A DNA stretch of 64,000 nucleotides from Patiria pectinifera (lineage: Eukaryota; Echinodermata; Asteroidea; Valvatida; Asterinidae): the NCBI GenBank assembly GCA_029964075.1, contig CM057150.1, forward strand, positions 5,557,717 through 5,621,716. Direction: 5' to 3'. Shown one piece after another: positions 51,701 through 56,286 of the stretch. The position numbers were made by a program, and so were the translations under genes. The notes under the pieces are model-generated. The model saw only the letters and a list, made by a program, of their open reading frames with translations, had not been told where the DNA came from and searched no databases. The first letter of the stretch is position 1. Each line of letters opens with the position of its first letter.

Positions 51701-54700
51701 ATCGAATTTGACTGTCACAGTGCCTACAAGAAATGTGATCTGACTGTTGGTGGCCTGTGTAAAAGGCATGGCAGGTGAATAGGACTGAATTTTTGACTGT
51801 CTGTGACTGATCAAATAAAAGGACAATAAAGAGACCCATTTGTTGGTTTCTTTCAAAATCAGTGAGTATTTATATTCAGAGCCTGTGTAGAGAGCATTCT
51901 TCTCTATGATCTAAAACCTGGACAATGAAGAAAGAGCTTCAAGATCGCCTTGATGGTACATACACTAGGCTTCTTAATGAGGGTGCAGAACATTTCATGG
52001 CATGAGCACAAGACTAAAGAACAGATTTACGAAGAAATTCCACCTATCTCTGCTTTTGCTGCTCAACAACGAATTCGCTTTGCTGGCCACTGCTACCGTG
52101 CTGCAAACCAGGTCATATCTGATGTATTATGTTGGAGACTTCCATGCCCTAATAGAGGACGAAGACCTTTCAACTACATTGATGTGATTGGCAGAGACAC
52201 CCAACGTGAAATTGAAGACCTTCCGTACATCATGAGGGGTAAAGACACCTGGCGTGGCGTTGTGAACGAGATCTCGGTTGCGACCGCTAGATGATGATGA
52301 TGATGAGTATACATGTACCTGTATGACTGCACTGAACCAGCAAGTGTTGCCCACGTTCTTCAGCCCCACCGGCCAGCCGTTGTTCCTGCATCGGTCGTGT
52401 GGGTTGAGAGGGTCGCTGAACCAGACCTCGCCGGGCCGTAAACCAGACTTACTCTCCGCCATGCTCTGCTCCAATGCCCTGTACATAGCACATAATGGCA
52501 AAGTAAAGAATCAAGTTCCATTAAACATAAATAGAGGCTTTGCATGGTCGGGAGTTTTCTTTGGGAAAGGTTTGAAGATATACCATGTGAAGTGACTACA
52601 AGCCATTTTAAACTATCGTCTCACCTACCCACGTTGAAATCAACACACGTTTCGTCGTAAGCAAAACCAGGCCTCATTGAACAAAGGTTGGCAATGCATA
52701 CCCCTCACATTTACACCAATACACAAGTTACTTATAAGGCCTTTAACCCTAACCCCCTAGGCTCTTGCACTAGAAAGGATACCAAACCTAACAAATTTCA
52801 ACAGCTGCATACAGGTCTGTAAGCACTGGTACCAAAACTGCCAAACTCCAACAGGCCTTGTACGGGGAACAGTACTAAACCTGCCAAACTCCAACTGTTG
52901 GAGTTTGATTGACTTGGTATGGATGGGCCTATGCATTGTCGAGTGATTGGATAGGGATGGTACCAAACCTAACAAAATAAAGCAATATGTACATGCACAT
53001 TTGACCACAAGCTGTGCTGAGGACCGTGGGTGAGCATACCCACGAAGAAATGCCAGTGAACTCCAACGTGTTCACAAATCTCATGCCCTTCTGCCCCGAA
53101 CCTCACAAAATTCAACAGGGTCTCCCTGGGCCTTTGGTACCCAGTCAATCAAAGTCCAACACCAACTGGCCAGTGTTCGGTACCAACCCTGCCAAAATCA
53201 AGCAAAACCTGCTGTTGGAGCTTGATGGGCTCAGGGTTGTTAGGGTTAAAGTTTCAAGTTCTGTAGTCAAGCAAATGCAAGATGCAAATTGTTTTTCCAG
53301 AAAAACACTTATAAAAATTCAAAGACTTTTACACTATTCTCTTTACAAAATGTAAAGTGTGTGTAGTAGTCATGGGTCCTAGCTCTATGGTCATATCAAA
53401 TATTACAAATTTGCTTTTGTCGCATGTTTCTCCATTACAGCCTCTACCCAGTTTCATCTCATTTTGCCAAAACGCCTCACACATTTCAGTGCTTAACAAA
53501 AGTCTGTGCTCGACACCAAGGGTCACGCTTTTTTTGTACCGGCTGATATCCTGTTCTTCTGTGGATACTCCAATGGTCGTGCTCGGTCCTGCCGTCTCTC
53601 GCAACGACAGTGCGATGGCTCTCTGGAGGTCATCTTTTTCATCCCGATCGTGGGTCAAGTCAATCACATCTGCAAGATTGTTATTAATTCAAAAGACTTA
53701 AACCAGGGCCCAGTTATGGTGCTGTTTTGCAAAAGTGTTTTGCTTACTAATGCATGAGAAATTGAGGAATAATGCTTAAAGGGAATGTACATCATTGGCT
53801 TTTGCTGTAATTTTCAGAAATGAACTATTTGAGAGGTTAGTATAATAGATCAAATATTGTTACACTGACATTTTTGAAGTTCTGTGTTCGAAAAGGTTGG
53901 AAAAACCAAGAAAAACAAAAATGTTCAAGTAGTCTGGTTCCCTGACTCCACAAAAGATAAAATGGATCAATTTATAGATGATGGACAATTGTAAGGCAAG
54001 GGAACCAGTCTAGCTGGCCTGCACCTGTTCATGAACATGTAACCAATAGCAAATAAAATTTGGACTGAAAAAATGGTAAATTTGGAGCAGTAGTTGAAAA
54101 ATAGTTTTTTCCAACGCTGGTCGGCCGACCACCGTTGGAAATGTTTACAAAAATACAATTTTTCTTGAAAATGACTTCACACCAGGTGCCATAATTTTAC
54201 AAGATGCTTGAGACTGTCATTTACCAACATCCTAGTAAGGTATTTCGTAAAAACTTGGTAGTTTTATTTTTCGATGTTTGCAAATGTTGTATATTCCCTT
54301 TAACTCTGACCTTCCCAAATCCTCTTTGCAAAATGACAGATTTCGCAGGATTGAGGCTATACATACCAAAAATGCGTGGCTGATTTTGGAGGATGCACTG
54401 TGTCAAGGTCTTGGGCCGGACCTTTAATGCTCAGCTGTGCATACATTTAGGCCTACATTCTACTTGAAATCCTCCGCACTGCTCCAGGATGTCACTGGCT
54501 CTGCCTCAACATATTGACAGTGATTGCTGGAGGATTTTGTAGGATTGAGGCAGTGGTCACCCCTCCAAGGACCACATTCAACAAATAACTGATGATTCTG
54601 CAGGATTGAGGCTGCATGTGCATTTTTTTTAATGGAGGCAGTTGGAGGATTTTGCAGGATTGAGGTTACATCCTAGCAAAAATGTTGTTCGGTCAGGCGC

Positions 54701-56286
54701 AGATATTACTATGCAAGCATTTTTGAAGGCAATATACAACATTTGCAAACATCGAAAAATAAAACTACCAAGTTTTTACGAAATACATGTACCTTACTAG
54801 GATGTTGGTAAATGACAGTCTATAGCATCCTGTAAAATTATGGCACCTGGTGTGAAGTCATTTTCAAGAAAATGGTATTTTTGTATACATTTCCAACGGT
54901 GGTCGGCCGACCACCGTTGGAAAAACCTAACTATTTTTCAACTACTGCTCAAACTTAACACTTTTTTCAGTCCAAAGTTTGTTTGCTGTTGGTTACATGT
55001 TCATTAACGGGTGCAGGCCAGCTAGACTGGTTCCCTTACCCTACAATTTTCCGGCATCTATAATTATCCATTTTATCTTTAGTGGAGTCAAGGAGCCAGG
55101 CTACTTGAACAGTTTTGTTTTTCTTGGTTTTTCCAGCATTTTCGAACACAAAACTTCAAACATGTTAGTGTAACAATATTTGATCTATTATACTAACCCC
55201 TCAAATAGTTCATTTCTGAAAATTACAGCAAAAGCCAATGATGTACATTCCCTTTAAATATCATATGCATTAATAGCAAAACTTTTTTTTAAAATAGAAA
55301 GATATTCAACAGAAGTTGTCCCTCTTTTCTGCATTTGTCTTATATAACATAGCTTAGGTGTAAGAATGCAATCACATAGTTTATTAGCCCATTCAGTGGT
55401 ATCCACTGGTCTCCCATGGGGCCCAGTAAAGAGAACACAATGTGAAGAAATTACAGCTTTAGAGGTGGGAGGAAAAAACCCAGAATTTTCTGAGGAAAAC
55501 CCACCGAATCAGGCAAGGCCTGAAAACCCAATCCACATACATGTACATGTCTTTGCCCAGGCAGGAATTGAACCCGGGTCACAGCGATGGAAGGCAAGGA
55601 AAGTACCGCTACACCAACCTGACTCCCTCGTGTGTGTTTTTTTTCTTGTCTCTGCAAAAAGGCCTCCAATGCTTCCGTTTCTTACAATTATTTAGTGAAA
55701 GAGTCCAGAAGTTGCCAGCATGTATGGACAGGGCAGTGAGTACGGATGAAATCAAAAAGTGTGTTGCAAATTCTACATACAAACATGTACATTCAGGTAC
55801 ATGTACACACAAAAGAAGTGCACAAAACTAACTTTGTAAAATAATTCTCACTGTACGGTTACACCTCTATGTTCCGACACCCCTATGTTCCGACTGCACA
55901 TATTCCTATTCCTAACCCTAACCCTAACCCTAACCCTAACCGGGAGTAACACAATCTAGGTTGTCGGAACATAGGGGTGTCGGAACACAGAGCAGTCACC
56001 CACTGTACATACCTTGTCCTTTATTCTTAGGGCCGTACACCGGCGCCTTGTCCGTGCTGGTTCCCGTGTCAGCAATTGCTAGCTGTTGATTCCTGGGGAC
56101 GGACGCCGCTGCAGGGGTAGGCAGGGCTGGCTGCTGGCGGGCGGCATTCTCAGCAGCGCTGCCGTCCGTCAGGAAGACGATGGCCTGGTTGATGTCCCCC
56201 CGGCTGGCCTCGTAGGCGTGGCGGAGAGCCTGCGCATCCTGGACGCCTGTGATCTCCTTGAGCTGGTTCAAGGCGATCTCCTGGTT
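24544..56286 (-). CDS. USP25/28: USP25/USP28-type ubiquitin carboxyl-terminal hydrolase, 21 coding exons (first exon not found)
   Basis: Twenty-one exons (numbered 2-22 here) join in one frame with GT-AG borders and matching phases, for about 1,124 residues; human USP25 and USP28 are about 1,050-1,080. Order: N-terminal UBA-like region, SUMO-interacting motif (VIDLT), ubiquitin-interacting motif, USP catalytic core with the Cys box (exon 4), His box GHYWAY and the following NDISVTE segment (exon 15), a large insertion inside the core (exons 11-13), then the helical C-terminal domain that ends both human proteins. Known role: cysteine protease that removes ubiquitin from substrates. In vertebrates USP28 stabilises MYC and acts in DNA damage, and USP25 acts in immune signalling; the core insertion mediates self-association. 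Here one gene resembles both, as expected before the vertebrate duplication. The initiator exon should lie right of 56286 or beyond the window. Introns are full of mobile elements. An AATAAA on the minus strand lies at 23180-23185. Confidence 0.95.
24937..25100 (+). repeat. SINE family F, partial copy
   Basis: Inverse of 38958-39232 and 55378-55625: shares the CCTCCCACCTCTAAA and GGGCCCCATGGGAGACCA segments. The tRNA-like head is missing. Confidence 0.75.
25246..25556. mobile_element. Nonautonomous element with TTAACCCT/AGGGTTA ends, type 1
   Basis: Bounded by ATTAACCCTCACCCTGCC and CTGGAGGGTTAGGGTTT. The interior is shared in opposite orientation with 32573-32871 (for example ACACTTGTCAAAATGACAAG and its inverse). 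No coding capacity. Confidence 0.75.
25640..25880. repeat. 12-bp minisatellite (AAGGTAAACCTC)
   Basis: About twenty tandem 12-base units in the intron before the last USP exon, with variants CAAAGTAAACCT and CAGGAGGTAAAC. Because 12 is a multiple of three, it makes long open frames on both strands (FTLR repeats on minus, NLKV repeats on plus). These are by-products of the repeat, not genes. Confidence 0.95.
25958..26150 (-). CDS. USP25/28: USP25/28 exon 21 (C-terminal domain)
   Basis: Acceptor TATTTGATAG, donor GTCAGCA|GTGAGT, 193 nt. It encodes [30 protein letters not shown] and [12 protein letters not shown], matching the ELNAKAASLFE ... WCSYLGQ segment of USP28. Confidence 0.93.
26573..27079. 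mobile_element. Fold-back family B, complete copy (USP intron 20)
   Basis: GCTGAGTAAAAAAAA at the left and TTTTTTTACTCACCCTGTA at the right bracket two about 240-base inverted arms. Shared landmarks: AAACCCAAATGTCGGGAC, TTTTAGTACAAGAATCATTC, TCTGTCCACGGATCAC. No frame for a transposase. Confidence 0.92.
27230..27839. mobile_element. Nonautonomous DNA element with AATTCGTCGGTTGCACCA ends
   Basis: Inverted ends of about 35 bases. The motif GATACG(T/C)C..TTCGTG occurs twice more inside (about 27535 and 27635). It ends 51 bases from the donor of USP exon 20. Confidence 0.85.
27892..28021 (-). CDS. USP25/28: USP25/28 exon 20 (C-terminal domain)
   Basis: Acceptor TTTGGATTACAG, donor TTACTG|GTGAGT, 130 nt, ending in phase 0. 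It encodes [19 protein letters not shown] and a helix ending in RRQCLL, matching KYQEALSYLVYAYQSN of the family. Confidence 0.93.
28134..28435. mobile_element. Fold-back family B, half copy (USP intron 19)
   Basis: Begins within the centre (CGTTCTTTCAGCAAAACGAA) and runs to GGGTTTCGGGGTTTTTTGGA. The first arm is missing. Confidence 0.85.
28486..28647 (-). CDS. USP25/28: USP25/28 exon 19 (C-terminal domain)
   Basis: Acceptor GTATCGTTTCAG, donor GAGCA|GTGAGT, 162 nt. It encodes a helical stretch with [20 protein letters not shown], matching KKWHEDYSLFRKVSVYLL of USP28. Its acceptor lies only 16 bases from the end of a TTAA-flanked MITE. Confidence 0.93.
28664..29138. mobile_element. MITE family C (TTAA-flanked), copy next to exon 19
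   Basis: TTAA at both ends, ends AAAGGGAATATACA and TTTTCCCTTT. Internal CGCTGATCGGCCGATCAGCG palindrome. Same family as 43395, 46937, 53776, 54725 and 58114. No coding capacity; TTAA is the target of piggyBac-type transposases. Confidence 0.88.
29167..29580. mobile_element. Repeat family D, copy 1
   Basis: Shares CATTTATCCCAAAAGTAA, TGAAATTATTCTGTCTGGC and TCAAGAAATGT.GGTGATTTCC with 39700-40105. Ends CATACATAAAGATCATTTGC and GCAAATGATCCTAGTTATGTC are imperfect inverted repeats. Confidence 0.82.
29614..30363. mobile_element. pogo/Tigger-like nonautonomous element
   Basis: Inverted ends CAGTAAACTCCGGCTAAACC and inverse, flanked by TA on both sides (29612-29613, 30364-30365). CAGT-type ends with a TA target fit the pogo/Tigger branch of Tc1-mariner. 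750 bases, no transposase frame. Confidence 0.8.
30715..30896 (-). CDS. USP25/28: USP25/28 exon 18 (C-terminal domain)
   Basis: Acceptor GAACTCACCAG, donor GTGCG|GTAAGT, 182 nt. It encodes [35 protein letters not shown] and [10 protein letters not shown], matching the YFFQNEAPKRVVERTLLEQF region of USP28. Confidence 0.93.
31693..32146. mobile_element. Fold-back family B, copy (USP intron 17)
   Basis: GTGAGTAAAAAAAA at the left and both arms are present. The right tip ends early, at GGTCCCGAAA. Confidence 0.9.
32573..32871. mobile_element. Nonautonomous element with TTAACCCT/AGGGTTA ends, type 1 (inverse copy)
   Basis: Inverse copy of 25246-25556 in the USP intron before exon 18. It ends GGGTTAGGGTTAAG nine bases from the donor of exon 17. 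Confidence 0.75.
32882..33096 (-). CDS. USP25/28: USP25/28 exon 17 (Pro/Ser-rich linker)
   Basis: Acceptor TTTTGATGTCTAG, donor GGATCAG|GTAAAA, 215 nt, ending in phase 0. It encodes a Pro/Ala/Ser-rich disordered linker ending [14 protein letters not shown]. Vertebrate proteins have a longer helical segment here; the correspondence is weak and the exon is supported mainly by phase and splice sites. Confidence 0.8.
33578..33799 (-). CDS. USP25/28: USP25/28 exon 16 (start of C-terminal region)
   Basis: Acceptor CATTCTTCCGACAG, donor ACACCAG|GTATGG, 222 nt. It encodes an acidic start, [20 protein letters not shown], then a lysine/arginine-rich helix, matching the VELKHYIQEDNWRFEQE stretch that follows the USP28 core. 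Confidence 0.92.
34010..34280. repeat. Repeat family I copy
   Basis: Shares GATATGTCAAGAAAGTAAAATACTG-like sequence, AAAAAGGCCTTTAAAGTT and CTGTGCCCA.TTC with 37775-37905/38437-38580, 41758-41990 (inverse) and 53232-53490. Boundaries and class are not clear. Confidence 0.65.
34522..34830 (+). repeat. tRNA-derived SINE with Deu-like body, copy 1
   Basis: tRNA-like head (A-box TGGCCTAGCGGTTAAG, B-box GGGTTCGAGCCCC), then CTTAAGCAAGGCACTTAACC, TCGGATGGGACGTTAAGCC and GGTCCCGTGTGTTGT. The AGCAAGGCACTT phrase after the head resembles the Deu-domain SINE superfamily, which is widespread in deuterostomes; this assignment is from memory of the motif. Confidence 0.8.
35335..35578 (-). mobile_element. 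Repeat family J, copy 2
   Basis: Inverse of part of 16892-17420 (AAGTGCGCCACGTTAGGGAA; AAACTACACGAGGAAAGTCG). The motif GTGCGCC.GTTAGGGAACAC occurs at both ends in direct orientation. It ends about 31 bases past the donor of exon 15. Confidence 0.75.
35611..35839 (-). CDS. USP25/28: USP25/28 exon 15 (catalytic His box)
   Basis: Acceptor CTCCAAACGCAG, donor TTTGAAG|GTAAGC, 229 nt. It encodes [20 protein letters not shown] with the catalytic His in GHYWAY, then [20 protein letters not shown] and SAYCLMYVD, which end the USP fold. All expected active-site residues are present, so the enzyme should be active. Confidence 0.97.
36265..36335 (-). CDS. USP25/28: USP25/28 exon 14 (catalytic core)
   Basis: Acceptor TTCTTCTTGTACAG, donor AGAAAT|GTAAGG, 71 nt, ending in phase 0. 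It encodes [20 protein letters not shown], a helix matching the IQDLKTCI region of USP28. Too short to be obvious alone, but phase and order fit both neighbours. Confidence 0.88.
37145..37341 (-). CDS. USP25/28: USP25/28 exon 13 (core insertion, second part)
   Basis: Donor CAAAG|GTCAGG. The acceptor is ambiguous: AG at 37342-37343 gives a 197-nt exon, and AG at 37348-37349 gives 203 nt; both are in frame and differ by two residues (Phe-Ser). It encodes a Ser/Pro/Thr-rich stretch, then [20 protein letters not shown], matching the conserved helix of the family. Confidence 0.88.
37513..37612. mobile_element. Fold-back family B, tip fragment
   Basis: ACAGGGCGAGTAAAAAAAC through ATCTAGGATATGAAAG only, about 100 bases. 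It then changes into other repeat sequence. Confidence 0.8.
37775..37905. repeat. Repeat family I, left part, split by a family D element
   Basis: AATACTGAGAAAAAGGCCTT and AATATGAAAGATGCCAAATG match the family. The right part resumes at about 38437, so the family D copy (37917-38430) seems to have inserted in it. Confidence 0.7.
37917..38430. mobile_element. Repeat family D, diverged copy
   Basis: Ends AAAGCTATAGTCCATCATTT and AAATGATGGACTATATCTTT are inverted. The interior keeps the CCCTGTGAAAGTATTCT and GCTGTCATTTTGAAG.AATC blocks. Confidence 0.78.
38437..38580. repeat. Repeat family I, right part
   Basis: AGACATATCAAAGATTAC to TTTTGCCAAGACGCCTCA, continuing the part that stops at 37905. 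Confidence 0.65.
38696..38896 (-). CDS. USP25/28: USP25/28 exon 12 (core insertion, variable part)
   Basis: Acceptor ATATTCTTAG, donor CTCAGG|GTAGGT, 201 nt. It begins [20 protein letters not shown], which is conserved, and continues into a Ser/Pro-rich, low-conservation stretch. CAG|GGTAGG one base earlier is also a GT, but only GTAGGT keeps the frame with exon 13. Confidence 0.9.
38958..39232 (-). repeat. SINE family F copy (minus strand)
   Basis: On the minus strand, a tRNA-like head with B-box GGGTTCGAATCCCGCC, then the body with TTTTCCTCAGAATTCTC and CCCATGGGAGATCAGTGGAT. Copy at 55378-55625. Confidence 0.82.
39700..40105. mobile_element. Repeat family D, copy 2
   Basis: Same order of blocks as 29167-29580. 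Ends AAAGGTATGTAGGATCGTTT and AATTATCCTATATGCCTTT are inverted. Confidence 0.82.
40735..40850 (-). repeat. tRNA-like SINE head (minus strand)
   Basis: On the minus strand: TGGTCCAATGGTTTCAGTG (A-box), GAGTTCGAAACCATG (B-box), then TTCTTGGGCAAGACACTT, the Deu-like phrase. Confidence 0.65.
41055..41150 (-). CDS. USP25/28: USP25/28 exon 11 (coiled-coil of the core insertion)
   Basis: Acceptor ATATCTTGCAG, donor GAAAG|GTAGGT, 96 nt. It encodes [20 protein letters not shown] then [12 protein letters not shown], a helix that corresponds to the long helical insertion in human USP25/28, which mediates their self-association. Confidence 0.92.
41330..41735 (+). repeat. tRNA-derived SINE with Deu-like body, copy 2 (longer 3' end)
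   Basis: Head GTGGTCCAATGGTTACGG and GGGTTCGAGTCC, the same body as 34522-34830, and a 3' end GCGCTATATAAGACTCCGTT followed by ATTATTTCTTATTT, which is probably the end copied from a partner LINE. Confidence 0.82.
41758..41990. repeat. Repeat family I, inverse and forward blocks
   Basis: AAGGCCTTTTTCTCAGTATT and GCATCTTTCATTTTCA are the inverse of the family; CTCATTTTGCCAGAACGCCT follows in forward sense, so the copy is rearranged. Confidence 0.6.
42210..42625. mobile_element. Type 2 AGGATTGAGGC element, decayed copy
   Basis: Shares the GTGTCAAG.TC..GGC, CAGTGATTG.TGGAGGATTTTG and GAGGC(A/T) phrases in the same order as 48454-48873. The ends are degraded. Confidence 0.75.
43117..43244 (-). 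CDS. USP25/28: USP25/28 exon 10 (catalytic core)
   Basis: Acceptor TTAATTCACAG, donor GGACAG|GTAAAC, 128 nt. It encodes [19 protein letters not shown] and [18 protein letters not shown], the block in which USPs place the LPPVL.F.L.RF motif. Confidence 0.95.
43395..43896. mobile_element. MITE family C, decayed copy
   Basis: Shares GCTTTTGCTG.AATTTTCAGA, GTCTAGC.GGCTTGTACCC and ATGTTTGCAAATGTTGTAT with the other copies. The TTAA ends are mutated. Confidence 0.82.
44233..44378 (-). CDS. USP25/28: USP25/28 exon 9 (catalytic core)
   Basis: Acceptor CCACCTGTACAG, donor CAGGAG|GTCTGT, 146 nt, ending in phase 0. It encodes [20 protein letters not shown], a strongly conserved block of USP25/28, then the helix ending in KEKSAQE. 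Confidence 0.94.
44546..44872. mobile_element. Nonautonomous element with GGGCAAGTTC ends
   Basis: Imperfect inverted ends (AGGGCAAGTTCACGCAAGGA and inverse of CCTTGCCCGAACTTGGCTGT). Internal repeats of (T)AGTCGAC and GGTTAAC in both directions. Confidence 0.65.
45855..45940 (-). CDS. USP25/28: USP25/28 exon 8 (catalytic core)
   Basis: Acceptor TTGGTTTGAACAG preceded by a long T run, donor AACGAAG|GTGTGT, 86 nt. It encodes [19 protein letters not shown], matching the NPMVQLFYG stretch of the vertebrate proteins. Confidence 0.94.
46094..46602. mobile_element. Fold-back family B, complete copy (USP intron 7)
   Basis: CGTGTACAGGGTGAGTAAAA at the left and TTTACTCACCCTGCACA at the right. The arms are about 240 bases with a short centre near 46345. 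Confidence 0.93.
46751..46839 (-). CDS. USP25/28: USP25/28 exon 7 (QQDVSEF box)
   Basis: Acceptor TGCCTTTTCAG, donor GCCGG|GTATTA, 89 nt. It encodes [17 protein letters not shown], the USP family QQD-(V)-xEF motif, split by the intron just after QQ. The rest (SRPPSPQAG) is a short linker. The exon is too short to stand out as an open frame and was placed by homology and phase. Confidence 0.93.
46937..47467. mobile_element. MITE family C, inverse copy
   Basis: TTAA at both ends; opposite orientation to the copies at 43395 and 53776. Internal GGTCGGCCGACC palindrome. Confidence 0.9.
47678..47827 (-). CDS. USP25/28: USP25/28 exon 6 (catalytic core)
   Basis: Acceptor CCACCGGCCAG, donor CCAACAG|GTGAGG, 150 nt, phase 0 at both ends. 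It encodes [18 protein letters not shown] and [17 protein letters not shown], which follow the family core closely. The exon ends in SQQ and joins DVSEF of exon 7. Confidence 0.94.
47890..48430. repeat. Repeat family H, copy 1 (interrupted)
   Basis: CCTTCTCTGGCTGGCAAATT at the left, then, after the nested MITE, CTTTGACTGTAGGTGATTGA and CACCTGCTTTTGTCTG-like blocks. Shared with 51600-51800 and 61040-61320. Confidence 0.7.
47955..48165. mobile_element. Short MITE with about 85-bp inverted arms
   Basis: AATAAGCCTTTTCGGAGTTC and its inverse (GAACTCCGAAAAGGCTTATT) bound about 210 bases. The arms run through CGTAACCTGTGACAACGC. It is inserted in a family H repeat. Confidence 0.9.
48454..48873. mobile_element. 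Nonautonomous element with TTAACCCTAAC ends, type 2 (AGGATTGAGGC repeats)
   Basis: Ends TTAACCCTAACCGCC and GTTAGGGTTAA are inverted. The interior repeats GGAGGATTTTGCAGGATTGA several times. Related copies at 42210-42625 and 54305-54690. Confidence 0.8.
49219..49389. mobile_element. Small inverted-repeat element with AGCTGAAA repeats
   Basis: CAGGGGTGTGAG and inverse (TTTCACACCCCTG) bound 170 bases made of AAAAGCTGAAA-like units. Confidence 0.65.
50098..50400. mobile_element. MITE family A, copy in USP intron 5 (right end lost)
   Basis: Shares the left terminal repeat (TTGGTCTCTGGTCAGCGCG) and interior with 2737-3019, including the CACCAAGGAATGGGAAATTG phrase. The right inverted end is not recognisable. 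Confidence 0.8.
50551..50685 (-). CDS. USP25/28: USP25/28 exon 5 (core, with APAN repeat)
   Basis: Acceptor CTTCATTTGCAG, donor ACAGAG|GTATGG, 135 nt, phase 0 at both ends. It begins [15 protein letters not shown], matching the helix after the Cys box. It ends in a short repeat, [13 protein letters not shown], made by a 12-base tandem repeat in the DNA; this falls in a surface loop of the family. Confidence 0.92.
50775..50850 (-). repeat. tRNA-like SINE head (minus strand)
   Basis: On the minus strand: AGCACTGTCATTGCAACGG then GGTTCAAATCCCACAG. B-box good, A-box weak. Confidence 0.45.
50950..51442. mobile_element. Fold-back family B, complete copy (USP intron 4)
   Basis: TACAGGGTGAGTAAAAC to TTTTACTCACCCTGTA, arms about 230 bases. 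TA lies on both sides of the ends, so a TA target site is possible. Confidence 0.93.
51600..51800. repeat. Repeat family H, copy 2
   Basis: GCTTTGACTGTCATGACTGT, TACCAGTCACCTGCTTTTGT and AAGGCATGGCAGG match the other two copies. Confidence 0.7.
51900..52309 (+). pseudogene. 5'-truncated non-LTR retrotransposon (LINE) 3' end
   Basis: The plus strand encodes the typical C-terminal tail of a LINE reverse-transcriptase protein: [42 protein letters not shown], and WRGVVNEIS before the stop. One frameshift at about 51975 separates [14 protein letters not shown] codons from the tail, so it is dead. It ends in a short TGATGATGATGATGA run, as in RTE-type LINEs; the clade is inference. It lies within intron 4 of the USP gene in antisense, about 10 bases from the donor of exon 4. 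Confidence 0.8.
52319..52478 (-). CDS. USP25/28: USP25/28 exon 4 (catalytic Cys box)
   Basis: Acceptor TGCTATGTACAG, donor ATACAG|GTACAT, 160 nt, ending in phase 0. It carries the start of the protease core: [20 protein letters not shown], with the nucleophile Cys in NTCWF. A second UIM-like stretch ([10 protein letters not shown]) opens the exon. A LINE fragment ends only about 10 bases past the donor. Confidence 0.96.
52743..53246. mobile_element. TTAACCCTAAC-ended element, type 3
   Basis: Ends TTTAACCCTAACCCCCTAGG and GTTGTTAGGGTTAAAG. The interior is a decayed tandem repeat of CCAAACCTAACAAATTCAAC-like units (ACC.GCCAAACTCCAAC), six or more copies. Confidence 0.75.
53232..53490. repeat. 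Repeat family I copy next to exon 3
   Basis: GTTTTTCCAGAAAAACACTT, GTGTGTAGTAGTCAT and TCATTTTGCCAAAACGCCTC match the family. It stops about 50 bases from the exon 3 donor. Confidence 0.65.
53540..53669 (-). CDS. USP25/28: USP25/28 exon 3 (SUMO- and ubiquitin-interacting motifs)
   Basis: Acceptor ACAATCTTGCAG, donor CAGCCG|GTACAA, 130 nt. It encodes VIDLTHD, the SUMO-interacting motif known in USP25, directly followed by [13 protein letters not shown], a classic ubiquitin-interacting motif. It joins exon 2 as GQ-D-VIDLT and exon 4 through a split Arg codon. Confidence 0.93.
53776..54303. mobile_element. MITE family C copy (forward)
   Basis: TTAAAGGGAATGTACATCAT to TATTCCCTTTAA, with TTAA at both ends. 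It forms an inverted pair with 54725-55257. Confidence 0.93.
54305..54690. mobile_element. Type 2 AGGATTGAGGC element, third copy
   Basis: Long match to 48500-48850 (TGCACTGTGTCAAGGTCTTG, CTGCTCCAGGATGTCACTG). It lies between two TTAA-flanked MITEs that point in opposite directions. Confidence 0.82.
54725..55257. mobile_element. MITE family C copy (inverse)
   Basis: Inverse of 53776-54303 about 420 bases away, highly similar over its whole length. The right end TTCCCTTTAA is intact; the left end is slightly decayed. Confidence 0.92.
55378..55625 (-). repeat. SINE family F copy (minus strand)
   Basis: Same structure as 38958-39232, including the B-box GGGTTCAATTCCTGCC and a TGTACATGTATG insertion after the head. 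Confidence 0.82.
55851..55995. mobile_element. Inverted-repeat element with telomere-like core
   Basis: TGTTCCGACACCCCTATGTT and its inverse (AACATAGGGGTGTCGGAACA) surround CCCTAACCCTAACCC at about 55915-55941 (about five CCCTAA units). It sits 16 bases past the donor of USP exon 2. Confidence 0.88.
56013..56286 (-). CDS. USP25/28: USP25/28 exon 2 (N-terminal UBA-like region)
   Basis: Acceptor CTCCCTACAG then AACCAGGAG; donor GACAAG|GTATGT. 274 nt, starting in phase 0 and leaving one base. It reads [14 protein letters not shown], close to the start of vertebrate USP28 after its first intron, followed by a UBA-like helical bundle and an Ala/Pro-rich linker. No in-frame ATG lies at its start, so the initiator codon is in an earlier exon. 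Confidence 0.9.
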
